NCBI GenBank assembly: GCA_013397935.1
Contig: VZRN01000791.1
Coordinates: 372,001 to 436,000, forward strand
From: Dasyornis broadbenti
Taxonomy: Eukaryota; Chordata; Aves; Passeriformes; Dasyornithidae
DNA length: 64,000 nt
Reading direction: 5' to 3'
Shown: positions 28,017 to 39,498 of the stretch, in pieces
Layout of the letters: every line of letters begins with the position of its first letter
Position numbering within the stretch: the first letter of the stretch is position 1
Notes under the pieces: model-generated
Databases searched by the model: none
What the model was told of the DNA's origin: nothing
The model's input: the letters and a program-made list of their open reading frames with translations, nothing else
Translations under genes and position numbers: made by a program

Positions 28017-28163
28017 CACTTTGTCCATAAGCTTCCAGGTCTTCTCCACAGTCCTGCGGTCGGCAGCTGCCTGCTTGGGGGGGCCCACAGCATCCTGAAT
28101 GGCATCGATGAAACCCAGGATCCGTCCTTTGCGCGGGTTCCGGCCGTTGAGGGAATTGGCCAT
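28017..28163 (-). CDS. CBLB: CBLB first coding exon (E3 ubiquitin ligase CBL-B, N-terminus)
   Basis: CBL-B is a RING-type E3 ubiquitin ligase that binds phosphotyrosine on activated kinases and adaptors and damps antigen-receptor and growth-factor signalling. This exon encodes residues 1-49. It starts MANSLNGRNP and contains the CBL-B signatures DAIQDAVGPPKQAAADRRTV and EKTWKLMDKV, which differ from c-CBL. The ATG (28163-28161) follows CCAG and is followed by G, an acceptable Kozak context. The exon ends after GTG with donor GTGGGT (28016-28011), phase 0. That cut is fixed by the next exon, which opens with GTA (Val) and restores the family order KVVRLCQ. Compared with my memory of human CBL-B, a Gly-rich stretch of six residues after NGRNP is absent, and the segment ILGIID reads ILGFID. 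The ATG directly follows CAG, so I cannot tell whether the exon begins there or extends upstream as 5' UTR. Confidence 0.96.
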
Positions 28164-29030
28164 CTGGGAGCCAAGCTGGCCGCAACGACAGAGAAACACA
28201 GACTCACAAGGTGCTCCGAAAACATCTTGTCATAGAACCCGCTGAAGCCTGCGAGGCAACACTTCCTTCTCCACGGGCAGGAAAGGGCAAGATCAGGGCA
28301 TGTTTAGAAACAAGCTTAACTTTTCACGACAAACAACGTAAACCCACCTGGCCCGGGTTTACACTGGCAGAAGCGATCCCGGATTTATTGTCAACAGCGA
28401 CAATCGGGAGAGGGGAACACACCCGCGCCCGGCCCCGCGCCCACCGACCATGGGCACATGCCCGGCACCGCACAACAAAAGAGGCCGCGGCGGAGCGGGG
28501 GCAGCAGAGGGAGGAGCAGAGGGAAGCAGCGCGGGCAGCAAGCAGGCAGGAACCCGCATGGCAGGCGGGGGTAGCGGCACGCACACGGACCTGGCTCCCA
28601 GCGCACGCATTCGCACAGACTGGCACCGCACAACCGTGTGCCAAGGGCGAGAGTGGCCGCCGGGAAAGCCAGGAGCAGGCGGCGGCAGGGAGGCTCCTCA
28701 GCCCCAGCGGCGGAATGGAGCGCAGGCGAAGTGTGTCTCCGGACGAGGCTCTCCTCCCTGCGTCCGCAGCAGCTTCTGTGCTGCGGGAGGCAGGCGGAGC
28801 GCAACCCGCCCCGCCGCCCGCGCCCGTTCCGGCTCCGCGCCGGCCGCCTCGCAGAACTCTGCCCCGCGCGGCTGCTGCTGGCGGTGGGCAGGCGAGCCCT
28901 GTCTCTCGGGAAAGCGTGGGGAGCCACTGCCCCGCCGCCTGCGTCGCCCTCCCGTACCCCAGCCCAACCCGCCCGGCGAGTGGGTGGGAATGCTCGCGCG
29001 TGTGTGGAGAGTCCGAGGCACATGCAAAAG

Positions 29031-29087
29031 AGACAGAGAGAGAGAGAGAGAGAGGGAGGGAGAGAGAGAGGGAGAGAGAGAGGGAGA
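29031..29087 (+). repeat. GA-rich microsatellite
   Basis: An interrupted (GA)n tract with GGGA interruptions, about 57 bp. On the CBLB strand it is a (CT)n polypyrimidine tract lying in the promoter or untranslated leader. Such tracts vary in length and can adopt non-B structure. Confidence 0.95.
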
Positions 29088-29184
29088 TATGCACACGCAG
29101 AGGTCTGTCTCTGGCACCGCTCGCAGCCCCCGGCAGGCTGTGGTCTCCCCGCACTCCTAGGAAGTGAGGCTGGCTCCCCGGCAG

Positions 29185-29228
29185 NNNNNNNNNNNNNNNN
29201 NNNNNNNNNNNNNNNNNNNNNNNNNNNN
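29185..29228. other. Assembly gap (44 N)
   Basis: A run of 44 undetermined bases inside the GC-rich CpG island. Its true length is unknown. It may hide promoter or untranslated-exon sequence of CBLB. Any translation across it is meaningless. Confidence 1.
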
Positions 29229-29378
29229 GCCCGCCCCCTCCCCGCGGTGCGCTGGCGGCCGCTCCTCTCCGCGGAACATGCCCACCCCCAAGACAACACT
29301 CCGTGCGCGCCTGCGCAACGCGCGCCGAGCCGCCAGCACGGCCCTCCGCCTGTGGGCGGGAATAACGCAGATCAGTAG

Positions 29379-29383
29379 CCAAT
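29379..29383 (+). promoter_or_regulatory. CCAAT box
   Basis: CCAAT lies inside AGCCAATCA, a good match to the NF-Y site, within the CpG island. It is about 1.2 kb upstream of the CBLB start codon and reads as ATTGG in the CBLB direction. NF-Y sites work in either orientation, usually 60-100 bp from the transcription start. This would put a start site near 29280-29320 if it serves CBLB. That placement is inference. Confidence 0.45.
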
Positions 29384-29406
29384 CACAGGGTCCGACTGCG
29401 CTTGAT

Positions 29407-29414
29407 TGACGTGG
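29407..29414 (+). promoter_or_regulatory. TGACGTGG element (CREB/ATF type)
   Basis: TGACGTGG matches the CRE half-site family and the core bound by ATF6/XBP1-type bZIP factors. It sits 23 bp beyond the CCAAT box, and a second ACGTGG follows at 29429-29434. Which factor, if any, binds cannot be decided from sequence. Confidence 0.35.
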
Positions 29415-29437
29415 CATCCAGCAAATGGACGTGGGCA

Positions 29438-29448
29438 GGGCGGGGCGG
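29438..29448 (+). promoter_or_regulatory. GC box cluster (Sp1-type)
   Basis: GGGCGGGGCGG is a classical Sp1/KLF site, followed at once by GGTGGCGGGGAG. Another GGGCGGG stands at 29354-29360, before the CCAAT box. The cluster supports a TATA-less CpG-island promoter here. Confidence 0.45.
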
Positions 29449-32400
29449 TGGCGGGGAGAGGGCCTGAGATGGGGCGAGGGCGGGAAGGAGCGGCCGGCCG
29501 GGGTGGGAGTGAGGGGCGAGCGGATAGTGGCTGCTGCCGGGCTGGAGGAGGTGGGGTTCTGGCCTCATCTGGTGCCGCCGTCTGAGGGCCAGCCTTAGGC
29601 CTTTGGGGGTCATGGTGGGGCGGTCTTGCTGGGGATGCTGCAATTGTCCCTGGGTGTGGGGTCTCCAGGGGCTGTGGCAGCTTGTCCCTCCCTCCCCTTG
29701 AGGCTGTGGGACCCCTGCTTGCCGGGAGCATTTGGAGTATGTTAACAATCAATAGTTCTTGCCGCCTTTTCGAGTGCGCTGCCTTTGCGCTTCCCGTTCG
29801 CGCTTTTGGAAGTTTGCTGGGGGTTTTTTTGTGGCCACGGAGAACAAGAACTTTTCCCTCTGGTTTCTTTTCTTGATTTCTTTTGAGAGCGAGGGAGCTT
29901 TGCTGTTAAACAAGTGCTGAGATTTCCACATTTCCCTGTTGGGAATGGGCTGGAGAGCCGCATGAAGATTTGGAAGGTGGTGAGGGAAAGCGTAACCACT
30001 TTCTAGTTAAAAAAAAAGCTCTTTTAAGTGTGTTTACTTTGATATGAGTACTTCCCCTGGGGATATGATAAATAAAGATAAATTGATTGTCTGATGCACT
30101 TGAATGATGCAAAGGGTGAGGCTTACCTTCATAGGGTATGAGACAGTTGACTTCAGATCCTTTTGAGGATGGTCCAGGGATTTATTATACTTTCCAAGGG
30201 TTACTCTTCTAATTAGCTGTCATAAAAGGAGACAAAAATGCAACATTTAGCATCTGAGTTTTTATTTTCTAAAGACATTTGTATTAGAGAAGTACTTTTG
30301 GTTTTCAGAATATCTGCAAATGTGGTTTTCATAAGAGTTTTCTTTACAAAGATTTTCTTTTTTAACGGTTTGCTCTTTTTCTTGGGTTTTTTTCCTTCTT
30401 TTTCTTGGTTTTAACTTTTAATAAAATAGGAGTCAGGAAAAACAGTAGAAAAACTCATAGAGTATTTCAGTGTTGCTTTTATGTGTATTGTAATTTACAA
30501 GTATTTTTAGTGCAGGTATCTTCCTCTTGCTTTAAAATGTTATCCTTTTGAACACACATGAAACAAATCATATCAGTAACATCTTCCTCACAGGTTGTTC
30601 CTCTATAGCTTTAAAATATGAATTGGCAGTTACTTCCCTTAAGTGGGTTGGAAGCTTCTCATTTTCTTATAATTGCTATAGCTTACTCTCTTCCCTGTGT
30701 TGGTTTAAAACTCCTCTCTGGCAGATGTCCCTATCCGTTTTTCCTTTGGAGCTCAGCTTTCCTGAGATAAAGTTAGTGGTGACTGCTCACTCTGTTGCTA
30801 TCTCTCGTTTGGTTGTGGAAAAGGCAGAGGATCCGATGCCTTTTCTGAACTTGTAAAATCTTTTCTCGATTGTTTTGTTTTCATTGTTTTTATGTCATTC
30901 CCTTCATATCCTGCACTCTGCCAAGAGCTGTGATTTGTGAGGTCTTGGTAGCCGTCTGGGGCTGAGTCATGTTGTCTTGCAGTTCATCTGAGTGCAGAGC
31001 TAGCAGGAGCGAGCAGTTTGGTATCCTGCATCCCTCTGCATCTGTGCTGCATTGTTTAGAGAGAGAATGGCCAGCTCCTGTAGGTAAAGTGAGTGGTTTT
31101 AAAGCAGTGTTCTTTCACTGCCTATGCTGTACAGTAAGTACAGATATTCTGGGAATTGCAGTCCTTGGAGGGTCATGTGAGTGTACTTTGGAGGTAAGCC
31201 AGCTGGGAGAACAGGTGAAAGAGATACCTATGGCTTCAGTATCCAGGCTACTAAAGATGGGTCAGGATTCTGCATGCTGTGCTATGGAAGGACGAGAAGA
31301 CTCAGCATTGCCTTTGTGGCTTCAAGCACATGGAGTGACAAGGATTTTTGACAGAAGAGAGCTATCTGAGAGGTGAGGCTGTGAGGAGAGGAGCAAACAG
31401 TTACTGTGTTTGAAGTTCAAGGCATGTCTTGTTAGCAGTTAGCACATCAACGCTTCGCTTGCCCACTGGATGGGGTGCATATGGATTAAGGTTGGTCACT
31501 GAAGGCACTGGCCATCTAGAATATTTTGATACAGGCCAGCAGCACTGTGTTAATGTCCAGGTGTTCCTACTGCCCCGCTTCAGGCTCTCTAATAGGCTAA
31601 ACTAAGAAGCTGACCTGCAACGTATAGATCCACTGAGAGACCACAAGGTGGTTCCATGCAGAAACCTAGGTCAGGTACTTTAATTCTCTAGGAAAGAGGG
31701 TCTTTCTGTTTGGGCTATATGTAAGGTATATATGTAAGTTTGGTGTCTAAGGTTCAAAAACTGTGTATGTACAGTTAAAATGGCTCCACAGATCTCTTTT
31801 ACTTATAAGCTGTCCAACTGAATGTATATTTTACTTGTTATTGTTCTAAGACTATGACAGTTTGGATTGGTGACTTAATCACTCTGTGAAGAAAACACTA
31901 TGGAATAAAACAAGGTAAATCTGAGGTGTCAGATTTTGAGAATTGTATGTTACATGAGACTGATGCTCAGCCTCGTCAAGGTACTAATCAGTCATGTAAT
32001 GATGACAGCATTAGGATTCATCCAGGATTTGGTAAAATTCTGTAGTGAAAATTGTGGAGTGTAGGTGATTGGAAGTCAGGATATGATAAAGGAATCAGGA
32101 GAGTGTAAAAGAAGCCTGGTTTTGAGCTCTAAAGTCCCTTTGTAACGTAGGGATTTCAGATCTGAGCATTTTACTGAAAAGCAGAATCATGTAAAGCCCG
32201 GCTGCTTGGTAGGAAGAAAACAGATGCAAAAGATTAATATTAAGCTAATAGTTACATTTGTCCATTGCAGTATTTTCCTATCTGTTAACTGGTTTGGGCT
32301 TTGTTGGGTTTCTTTTTTTGTGGTGATTTTTTTGGTTGTTTGTTATTTTACTTTCTTGATGATTCTCTTCTGGAGTTATTAGACAGCCTTATGAATGAAA

Positions 32401-35400
32401 CTTTATGTTCATGCTCTTGAATGAATTCCACCAAAGAGCAATTGACAGTCATTGGAAGCACGAGAGATGTTTTGGTTTGGTTTTCTTTGTTCACCAGCTA
32501 TTAAAATATTATTGATTTTCTGCAGTCAGTCAATGCATGTGGTTTGGGAGCTTTTGTCATTTGTGTGTTTTTTGCTGTGGTGCAAGTGGCTTTGTACCCA
32601 CATACACTGAAACATAAGAACAATGAAGAGATTAGATGTAGGTTCTATTTATAGCAACATAAATAAGGTAAGGTTAATATAGTATATAATATGCTGAGTT
32701 AAGGGATGTGGTAGCAATGCTTGTAAAAGCTTAAGTAATCTATTTCAAAAATTGAATGTGAAGTGACTTCTTGCTAATTGTAACGCAATGTCCTGCCTAT
32801 GCCAGCATCCTTAAACTTTCAAAGTAATCTCTTGGTGTTTTGGCTGAATATGTGTGATGTGATGAAAAAGCAGCTCTTCATGGAGGTGTAGCATTCTGTG
32901 ATGAAGTGTCAGGCAGTGCTTTAATGGCTGCACTCTGACAAGGTCACCCTCTTCTCAGCATGTGCAGTTCCCCAGCAAAATGCAGCTGGTCCCTTTTTGC
33001 AAGGAAGCTGAGGCTGTAAGGGCCAATGAAACCTGCTGGTATTTTGGTGCCCTACCTTTATCTGTTCTGTAAAAATGTCAAACAAAGCTAACAAACAAGA
33101 AACACCCACACCACAACCCAAACAAAACAACAGAAAAAGAGAAAAGTTGTTATTGTAACAATAGATAACTCTTAAGTACCAGGACTATTTGCTTAAATAC
33201 ATTTTGGCTAACCCATTCTAGATACATACAGTATCTTATGCATACCCTTCTTCTCCCATACCCAATTATTGCATAATCACCTGTAATAGTTGTTAAGAGT
33301 ATTAAAGTTGAGCAAATGGAAAATGCTTTCATGTTGTTATTTTACAGTGCCCTCAAGGATGCTAGGATCTTAAGATCCAAAAAAAATAAAAAAAGCATTG
33401 TTAAACTGCAAGCCACCATCATGGGTAATTTTTAAAATAGATTGCAATGTACTTATCTGGGTTTTAATGTAGCAAAGTGAGAGACAGAAAACCAAACCAA
33501 TCACCTGTGACACTCAGCATTCTCTTACTGATAATTTAAGTTGGTATAATAATAATAGATGCTTTTCCTGCCTTAGTGGGTAATTATTTAGAAAAAATTA
33601 GTGATGAGAGTGGCAGTTTGTTGGTAGATTATTATCTAGTTAATTTGGCTACTGCTATTTTTCCCCTATTCGCTTAGCTTTTGCTTTTCATAGTAGGCAT
33701 CAAGTACTCAAGCTTACGTTTTAAAAAATTTTGTTACTGCTTTCTAGAAATGAAAAAATACTCTTTTCACATATGAAATGTGAATAGTGTAACAGTTTAA
33801 CCCACTTTGCTGTAGAACTATTGCAAGAAAGAAGAAAAAAAAAAGACTGCCTTTCCAAGTGCCTGTACGCTGTAAAGATCCATCATTGCTCCAGCAGGCT
33901 GTAACAGTACAACTGATGATAATACAGTGTTGCTGTATTAGTTCCCTCTGCTGAGTAATTAAATCCTCTTTTTCTCCTTGATTTGGAAAGACAAGCTAAA
34001 TTTGGCTCTGTCTATACCTGTAAATAAAAGGAGCCAGGCACTGTTCTTGGACCCTGAGGCCAGGCAGGCTGGCACAGGGATGGTTGCCACCATCCTGACT
34101 GAAATTACACCACCCTCACCACCCCCTCACACACCTACATCCAAGGAGTGATCCCTGACCTGTGCTGGCCCTGAACCTCCCTGGGATTTGTTTGGGAAAA
34201 CACCAGCTGACATGGGCCAAAACTACTAGGCAATATCTTAATAATCTACTACCCCACTTCATGGCGTGCCTAGGTCATTGCGGCAGTAGTAACTTGACAG
34301 ATATAGTTGGAGTTTGTATGCATATAAATGTACACACGTGCATATACACAGTGTAATAGGAGATATTTCATCTTTGTTAATTTTGGTTGGGCTTCAAGTA
34401 ATGAAATTGTTTTCAACTGGCTTCTTGAGGAGTGAAGCCTTTAAAGAGCAAGAATTTAACTAAGACTCTTGTGCTCACGTTTTCAGATCTTTCATTTGCA
34501 CTAGGAGCAAATCTACTTAAGTATGATATTGTTTCCTATGCAAAATATAGCACATCCATTTGCCTGACTATGAGTAATTTAAAAATGCATTCTCTATTTG
34601 CAGAATGAGTATGAAAACTAATTGTGGGGCCAGGCCTGTGTTTGTTTAGACCTCACTAATGAGTTCATTTGCCGTAAACTAGACAGCCCACTTCAAAACA
34701 CATATCCACCTTAATATATTGTATTTAAAAAGTGTGTCAGCTTAATTTTAAAACAACCTACCCCTCAGGGAGTGTTCTTCTGTTTCTTTTCTGTTATTAA
34801 TTGCATCCATCTGCCAGAGCAGGTGCAAAGGCTTTAAGTCCTGTCATTTTAGTGCTACCTCTTGAATTCTCTCCATCTGTGCAATAGCATAAAAAAATCA
34901 ATGTCTATATATACTTTTTTATTATTTTATTATCCCCCGTTCCTTCTGAGTGCCATGATCTTAGTTCTTCCCAACCTCAGTGTGATAAAACAATCTCCAA
35001 CTCCGACATCCTATTTAATATCTTGCCAAAATACAACTGGGTTTTCTTGCTTGACTTGAGAATTGGGAGGTTTTGTTCTTTTCCATTCAAAGAGCTCTTT
35101 TATCCCCAAAGTTTTAAAGTTTTTCAGCTTATGGTTAGTGGTTGTAAAATACTCCCTAGGACTTTTCATTGCTATCTTTCTCTGGAGTAGGTGTTGCATT
35201 TTGACAGGAAACAAGCCTGTGTCTGTTGACACAGACTAGCGTAGAAAAGACTACTTCTGTACTTCTGCAAGTTGAAATAACCTCAGTTACTGGACATTTG
35301 AACTATATTGCTAGCAGCTTTAATTGAAATAGGTGAGATGCTGTCATATTGTTTTTTCTTTCAGAAAACAATATTTTCAGTTGAGTAAGGTAATGTCTTA

Positions 35401-35968
35401 AACAGGGAATTATACAGTGCTAGGAAATTGTAGCTTAAGCATGATGATTTATTTGCTTAAATTTCTTCTTCTGTGCCATTCCTTGTAGCTTCCAATATTC
35501 TTGTTCATGCTTCTAAAACAAGACAACTTTTTGTACTATAATCTGCTCAACTCCTTGACTATGAATTTGTGGTGTATCTTGTGTTTCCTGTATGCTTCAA
35601 GTTCTGCTGGTATTTTGTTTGTGAGCAACATCAGGAACCTCTTGTCTTTGACTGGTAAAGTAAACAAGTTGGGAGGTTTTTTTCCCCTCTGCTTACTTAC
35701 TTTCATTTAAAATAAGTTATTTTTTCCACACTGAAAAGTAAACTATATGTTTTGTAAGGCAAATCACTATTTTAATAGAACTGAGTAATGTTTGATCTTT
35801 TGCATGGCCCATTTTCAAACACAAAGTGAATGCATTTGGTATTTGTAATTATTTGCTGCATATGTCAGACAATTCAGTTCTTCTCAGGCTGAGCTTGTAA
35901 GATTTTTGCATCAGTTTCTCACTCTACATGATGCAATTGGTGACTATTTTTCTACTTCATTACAAGAC

Positions 35969-35981
35969 TTTTTTTTTTTTT
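35969..35981 (+). repeat. Poly(T) run (13)
   Basis: Thirteen consecutive T followed by GGAGAGAGA. Confidence 0.85.
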
Positions 35982-38900
35982 GGAGAGAGATAAATATGAA
36001 AACCAGTGAATTAGACTTTTGGGGAGAGGAATAAGTGATTTTTGCCTTTTGAAAATATTCATTTTAATGCATCAAGAAGTCATATTTTGAACAATAGTGA
36101 ATACTATATTGAAATATGCTTTTACATTATTATATTAATTCTGTCGTGTGGGAGAATATAACATTTGTTTCCATTAAGTTTCAGATTAAGGCATGTTGTG
36201 TCCAATTAAATATAAAGAGGTCAAAGTAAAACTAATAATGAAGTGAAGCTTGAATTAACTTTTTTTACTGAATTGCTTTCATTTTCCTGTGTAGTTTTCA
36301 ATGTATCCAGTTCTACATGGATGCCCCCATTGTTAAGACAGTCAGCAATTGTCCAGCAGAACATTGTGACCCTTGTATCAAACTGCACTAAAGTAGTTTT
36401 AATTAAGAGGAATGTGATTTTATTTCAGTTTGTGTTTGGCTTTTTTTGCTCTGTAGACTTATTTACCTGTGTTTTGCTTTTCTTCAGTTACTATTCACTT
36501 GCTGGTAAATGCAAAACCAGCTATACTGGCTTACAAGCCTGGTGTGCCAGTATTTTCCTCTCTTATTTCTGTTATTCTTGGCTTTTTAAAAAGAGTCTGA
36601 TATTTTACAGCTTTTGTTGAAATAGTGTAACACTATAGGGGATAATAAAAAATGTCTTCTAATGTAGTTCAGTTCTTCTCAAACTCTTCCTTCATCAGAA
36701 CTGGCAATGAACAATTTAATACCATTTTTCTACCTACCTACCAGTAATTTGTGCTGCTCACAGGTTTTATCACAGGTTTTATTTTGTGCAAATTAGCCAG
36801 ACTATGTCCCACTTTTTAAGGAATGAAATATTTATGATTAAAGCCTCGTATCACTCAACAGCTGTATAGTTTTGGCACCAGGTACAGTACATGGCTGGTA
36901 CTCAGTCTACCACATTAAGTGAAAATTTGTCTTCAGTTTTTCTATGTTGATATGAATAAAATACAGACTTGATAATATTACCTATATTGTCCCTAATTTT
37001 GAAGTTTGCCTTATTTTTGTGCCTTTCTCTTTATGAGAGTCTAAATGCTATTTTCCCCAAAAAATATTGTTAATATTCTTACGTGTCAACAGTGTGGAGA
37101 GCGTGTTGTGCTTTACTCAGTCCTGGTAGAAAGGAATATCAGAAACTGAGTTTTTAATATTTGGTGGTTTTGTCCAAACCTACAAAGAAAGGCTGGAGGA
37201 AGCAGGAAAGCCCTGTGCCTTGGAAATTTTTTGCATGTGTTTTCCTTTTACCTATAGGCAATGTATCCAGGATTTTGAAAGGAAAATAGTGATCTGATTA
37301 GGTGCCTATTCATGACTCCTTGAAAAGGCAGGCTGATCTTATAAAAGTAGGTATTTGGTAATTTCTGAAAATTTACTGATATGAAGGTTTCTCTTTTTGA
37401 AGGTGCATTGAGGTGCAGGGTTGCCTGCTAATTCTAAAATCCTTGAATGTTTTTCTCTGCTTGTGCCTTGTTTTCTGAAGTTGATTTTAAACAAATACTT
37501 CACTTTTTCCATAAGTACATGCCCCGGGCTTTTTATTTTTCATGTGTAGCATACTTAAATATTGTCAGATTTAAGGAGAATAATACAGATTCATTAACTC
37601 CTCAGTTTTTCTGTGCTATGTAAATTGGCTTTGAACTTCTGTCAGAGCCTCAGCAAGACTCTACAGATGCTGTTTGTGTGGATATAACATAATTGCAAAT
37701 TTGCTGTCTGGCTTCACTGTCTAATACAGCTGAAGAGACTGTACAGCTTCTAGGGGACAAAGTACATATTGGTTGGTTGAAGGATTGGTTGAAGCTTGGC
37801 TCAGGCTATCCAAATGACTTATCTTTTCACTCATCTTAGAAGTCATCTTCTGAAGGAGATGAATACTTTAAAGCAGAAAAGCTAATATATTCAGAGAGCT
37901 TTTTCCTTTTGGTGACAAACAGAAGCAAAGTGTAGTAATTTTGCCCCTTTTTTTGTACAATCTCAATGCAACTTCTAGAGACGTGTGGGAATTCTTGCTG
38001 CCTTTCTTCTTCATAACTCTGTGGTCAGCTACAGCAGTGTAATGGCAGGAGTAATTCACTTTGTAGATCCTGAATAAAGGTACATTCTGCCTTCTTAAAT
38101 TCAAAGAGACCTCACTTGCAAGGCTTTTCAACCCAATTTCATAATCTTGCACAGCCTCATGACATGATAAAGTCTATAGTTCAGTGGAGTATCTGTTCCT
38201 GTACTACTGCCACATCTCCTGCCCATGTAGAATAACTTACTGGCACTGAAATGATAGGTGGCTGTGACTTTTATAGAAATCAGGCAGATCTGCACTTTTA
38301 GAAAGCAGAGCATGGTAGGTACTGCAGTATGTGTGACAGAGTGCATGCCAGTTCAAATATTTTTAAAATGTGGACACTTTGTAAAGGGAAAAAAATTGTA
38401 ATGTGCATCTCTTTTTTTTTTCCTTTGGTATTTTCTCATGGATTTACTTCCCTTTACTCATTGCCCTCCTATATTTATTTTTTTCCTTCCACTTGACTAA
38501 ATTATGCCAGTTGGATTTTAACTCCATTAAACCTGGTTAGTGAGCAGTAAAGCCTGTGAAGAGTATAGTTGGTTGAGCCAAAAAGCAGAAGTACAGCAGG
38601 TAAACGACTCAGAAATAAGACAATTTGGACAGTAAATAAAACCTTTTTAAAATCTTTAAGGAATATAGTGATTATATAAATGAAAAATGCATTTGATTGC
38701 AAGTCCTCTAGTGTTACTGTGTAAGGGCAGAACTAGCAGAAGGCTGTTATCTTCATATGCAGTTATACCAATGACCACTGAAGGAGGCAGAAAGGAAACA
38801 AAAGATGAGGTAAAATAATCAGAAAGAGTAATCAGATAAAATATGCTGTAAGCAATAAGTTGAGATTGAAATCTGTTTAAAAATACAGGCTTAGGTCTGT

Positions 38901-39482
38901 AGTTAAATGCCTTGGTTTCACTGACATTATGGAAACATCACCCTGGGATTTTATTCAAAGGGCTCTCATGTGTTCATGATTTTGGAAGAGTTGAGACTTC
39001 AGACTTGATGGTTCAATGAAATGCATTTGTTTATCACACTTTCCAGAGTTTCTGAACCCTTTCTGGTAGGTACCACAGCTAAAACTAAACAGTATTTACT
39101 AAGGTGTTAGTTTACAAAGATATTTATTTTTGTAAGAAAGAAATGTGTGTTCTTCACTGTCTCTGCAAGTAGCACTTGGTCTATTCCAAATTACTTGCAT
39201 AGCTTCTCTGTCAGTCAGTTCAGCTTCTCTTAAAATACAGTGCACGTTGATGGTCACTCAAGCTTTCTGCATTTTCACTTTGAGCGGCTGCTCAAAGCTG
39301 CTTTGGCATTGGAGAAGTTGCAGCTCCCTTTGAAAGATTGCTTGTTTGCTGAAATAGTGAACCTTGAGTGAATACTGGAAGCAGTGCCTGGAAAGGGAAT
39401 TTTGAGCTCAAAAACTTTGATATTCTTTGTGAATAATTGACTGTAACTTCTTCTGCTGAACACAAAAGTATCATGAGACTTG

Positions 39483-39498
39483 TTTTTTTTTTTTTTTT
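39483..39498 (+). repeat. Poly(T) run (16)
   Basis: Sixteen consecutive T upstream of CBLB; no associated element is recognised. Confidence 0.9.

Larger units (their letters stand above)
28060..29650. promoter_or_regulatory. CBLB: CpG island and presumed CBLB promoter / 5' UTR region
   Basis: This block is strikingly GC- and CpG-rich against AT-rich flanks. It begins inside the first coding exon and continues upstream of it on the minus strand. It includes GC boxes, a CCAAT box, a TGACGTGG site, a GA tract and an assembly gap. In mammals CBLB has a non-coding first exon and a CpG-island promoter; the layout here agrees. I cannot fix the transcription start or the untranslated exon boundary. 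Several long overlapping open frames on both strands here (about 28211-29382) follow from the high GC content and are not called as genes. The plus-strand side could also start a divergent transcript, but nothing directly shows it. Confidence 0.85.

Noticed and set aside
28211..29382. Long overlapping open frames of up to about 350 codons on both strands
   Set aside because: They lie in a CpG island, overlap each other on both strands, include an arginine/glutamate low-complexity run from the GA tract and cross the N gap. GC-rich DNA has few stops; none has a recognisable domain.
30969..31376. Plus-strand open frame of 135 codons
   Set aside because: No domain, and composition rich in Ser/Cys as expected by chance; a GAGGTAAG donor-like site is not enough to call an exon. 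It could be part of a divergent non-coding transcript, but there is no support.
36243..36620. Plus-strand open frame of 125 codons rich in Phe, Cys and Ser
   Set aside because: T-rich DNA gives Phe-rich frames by chance; no motif and no splice context.
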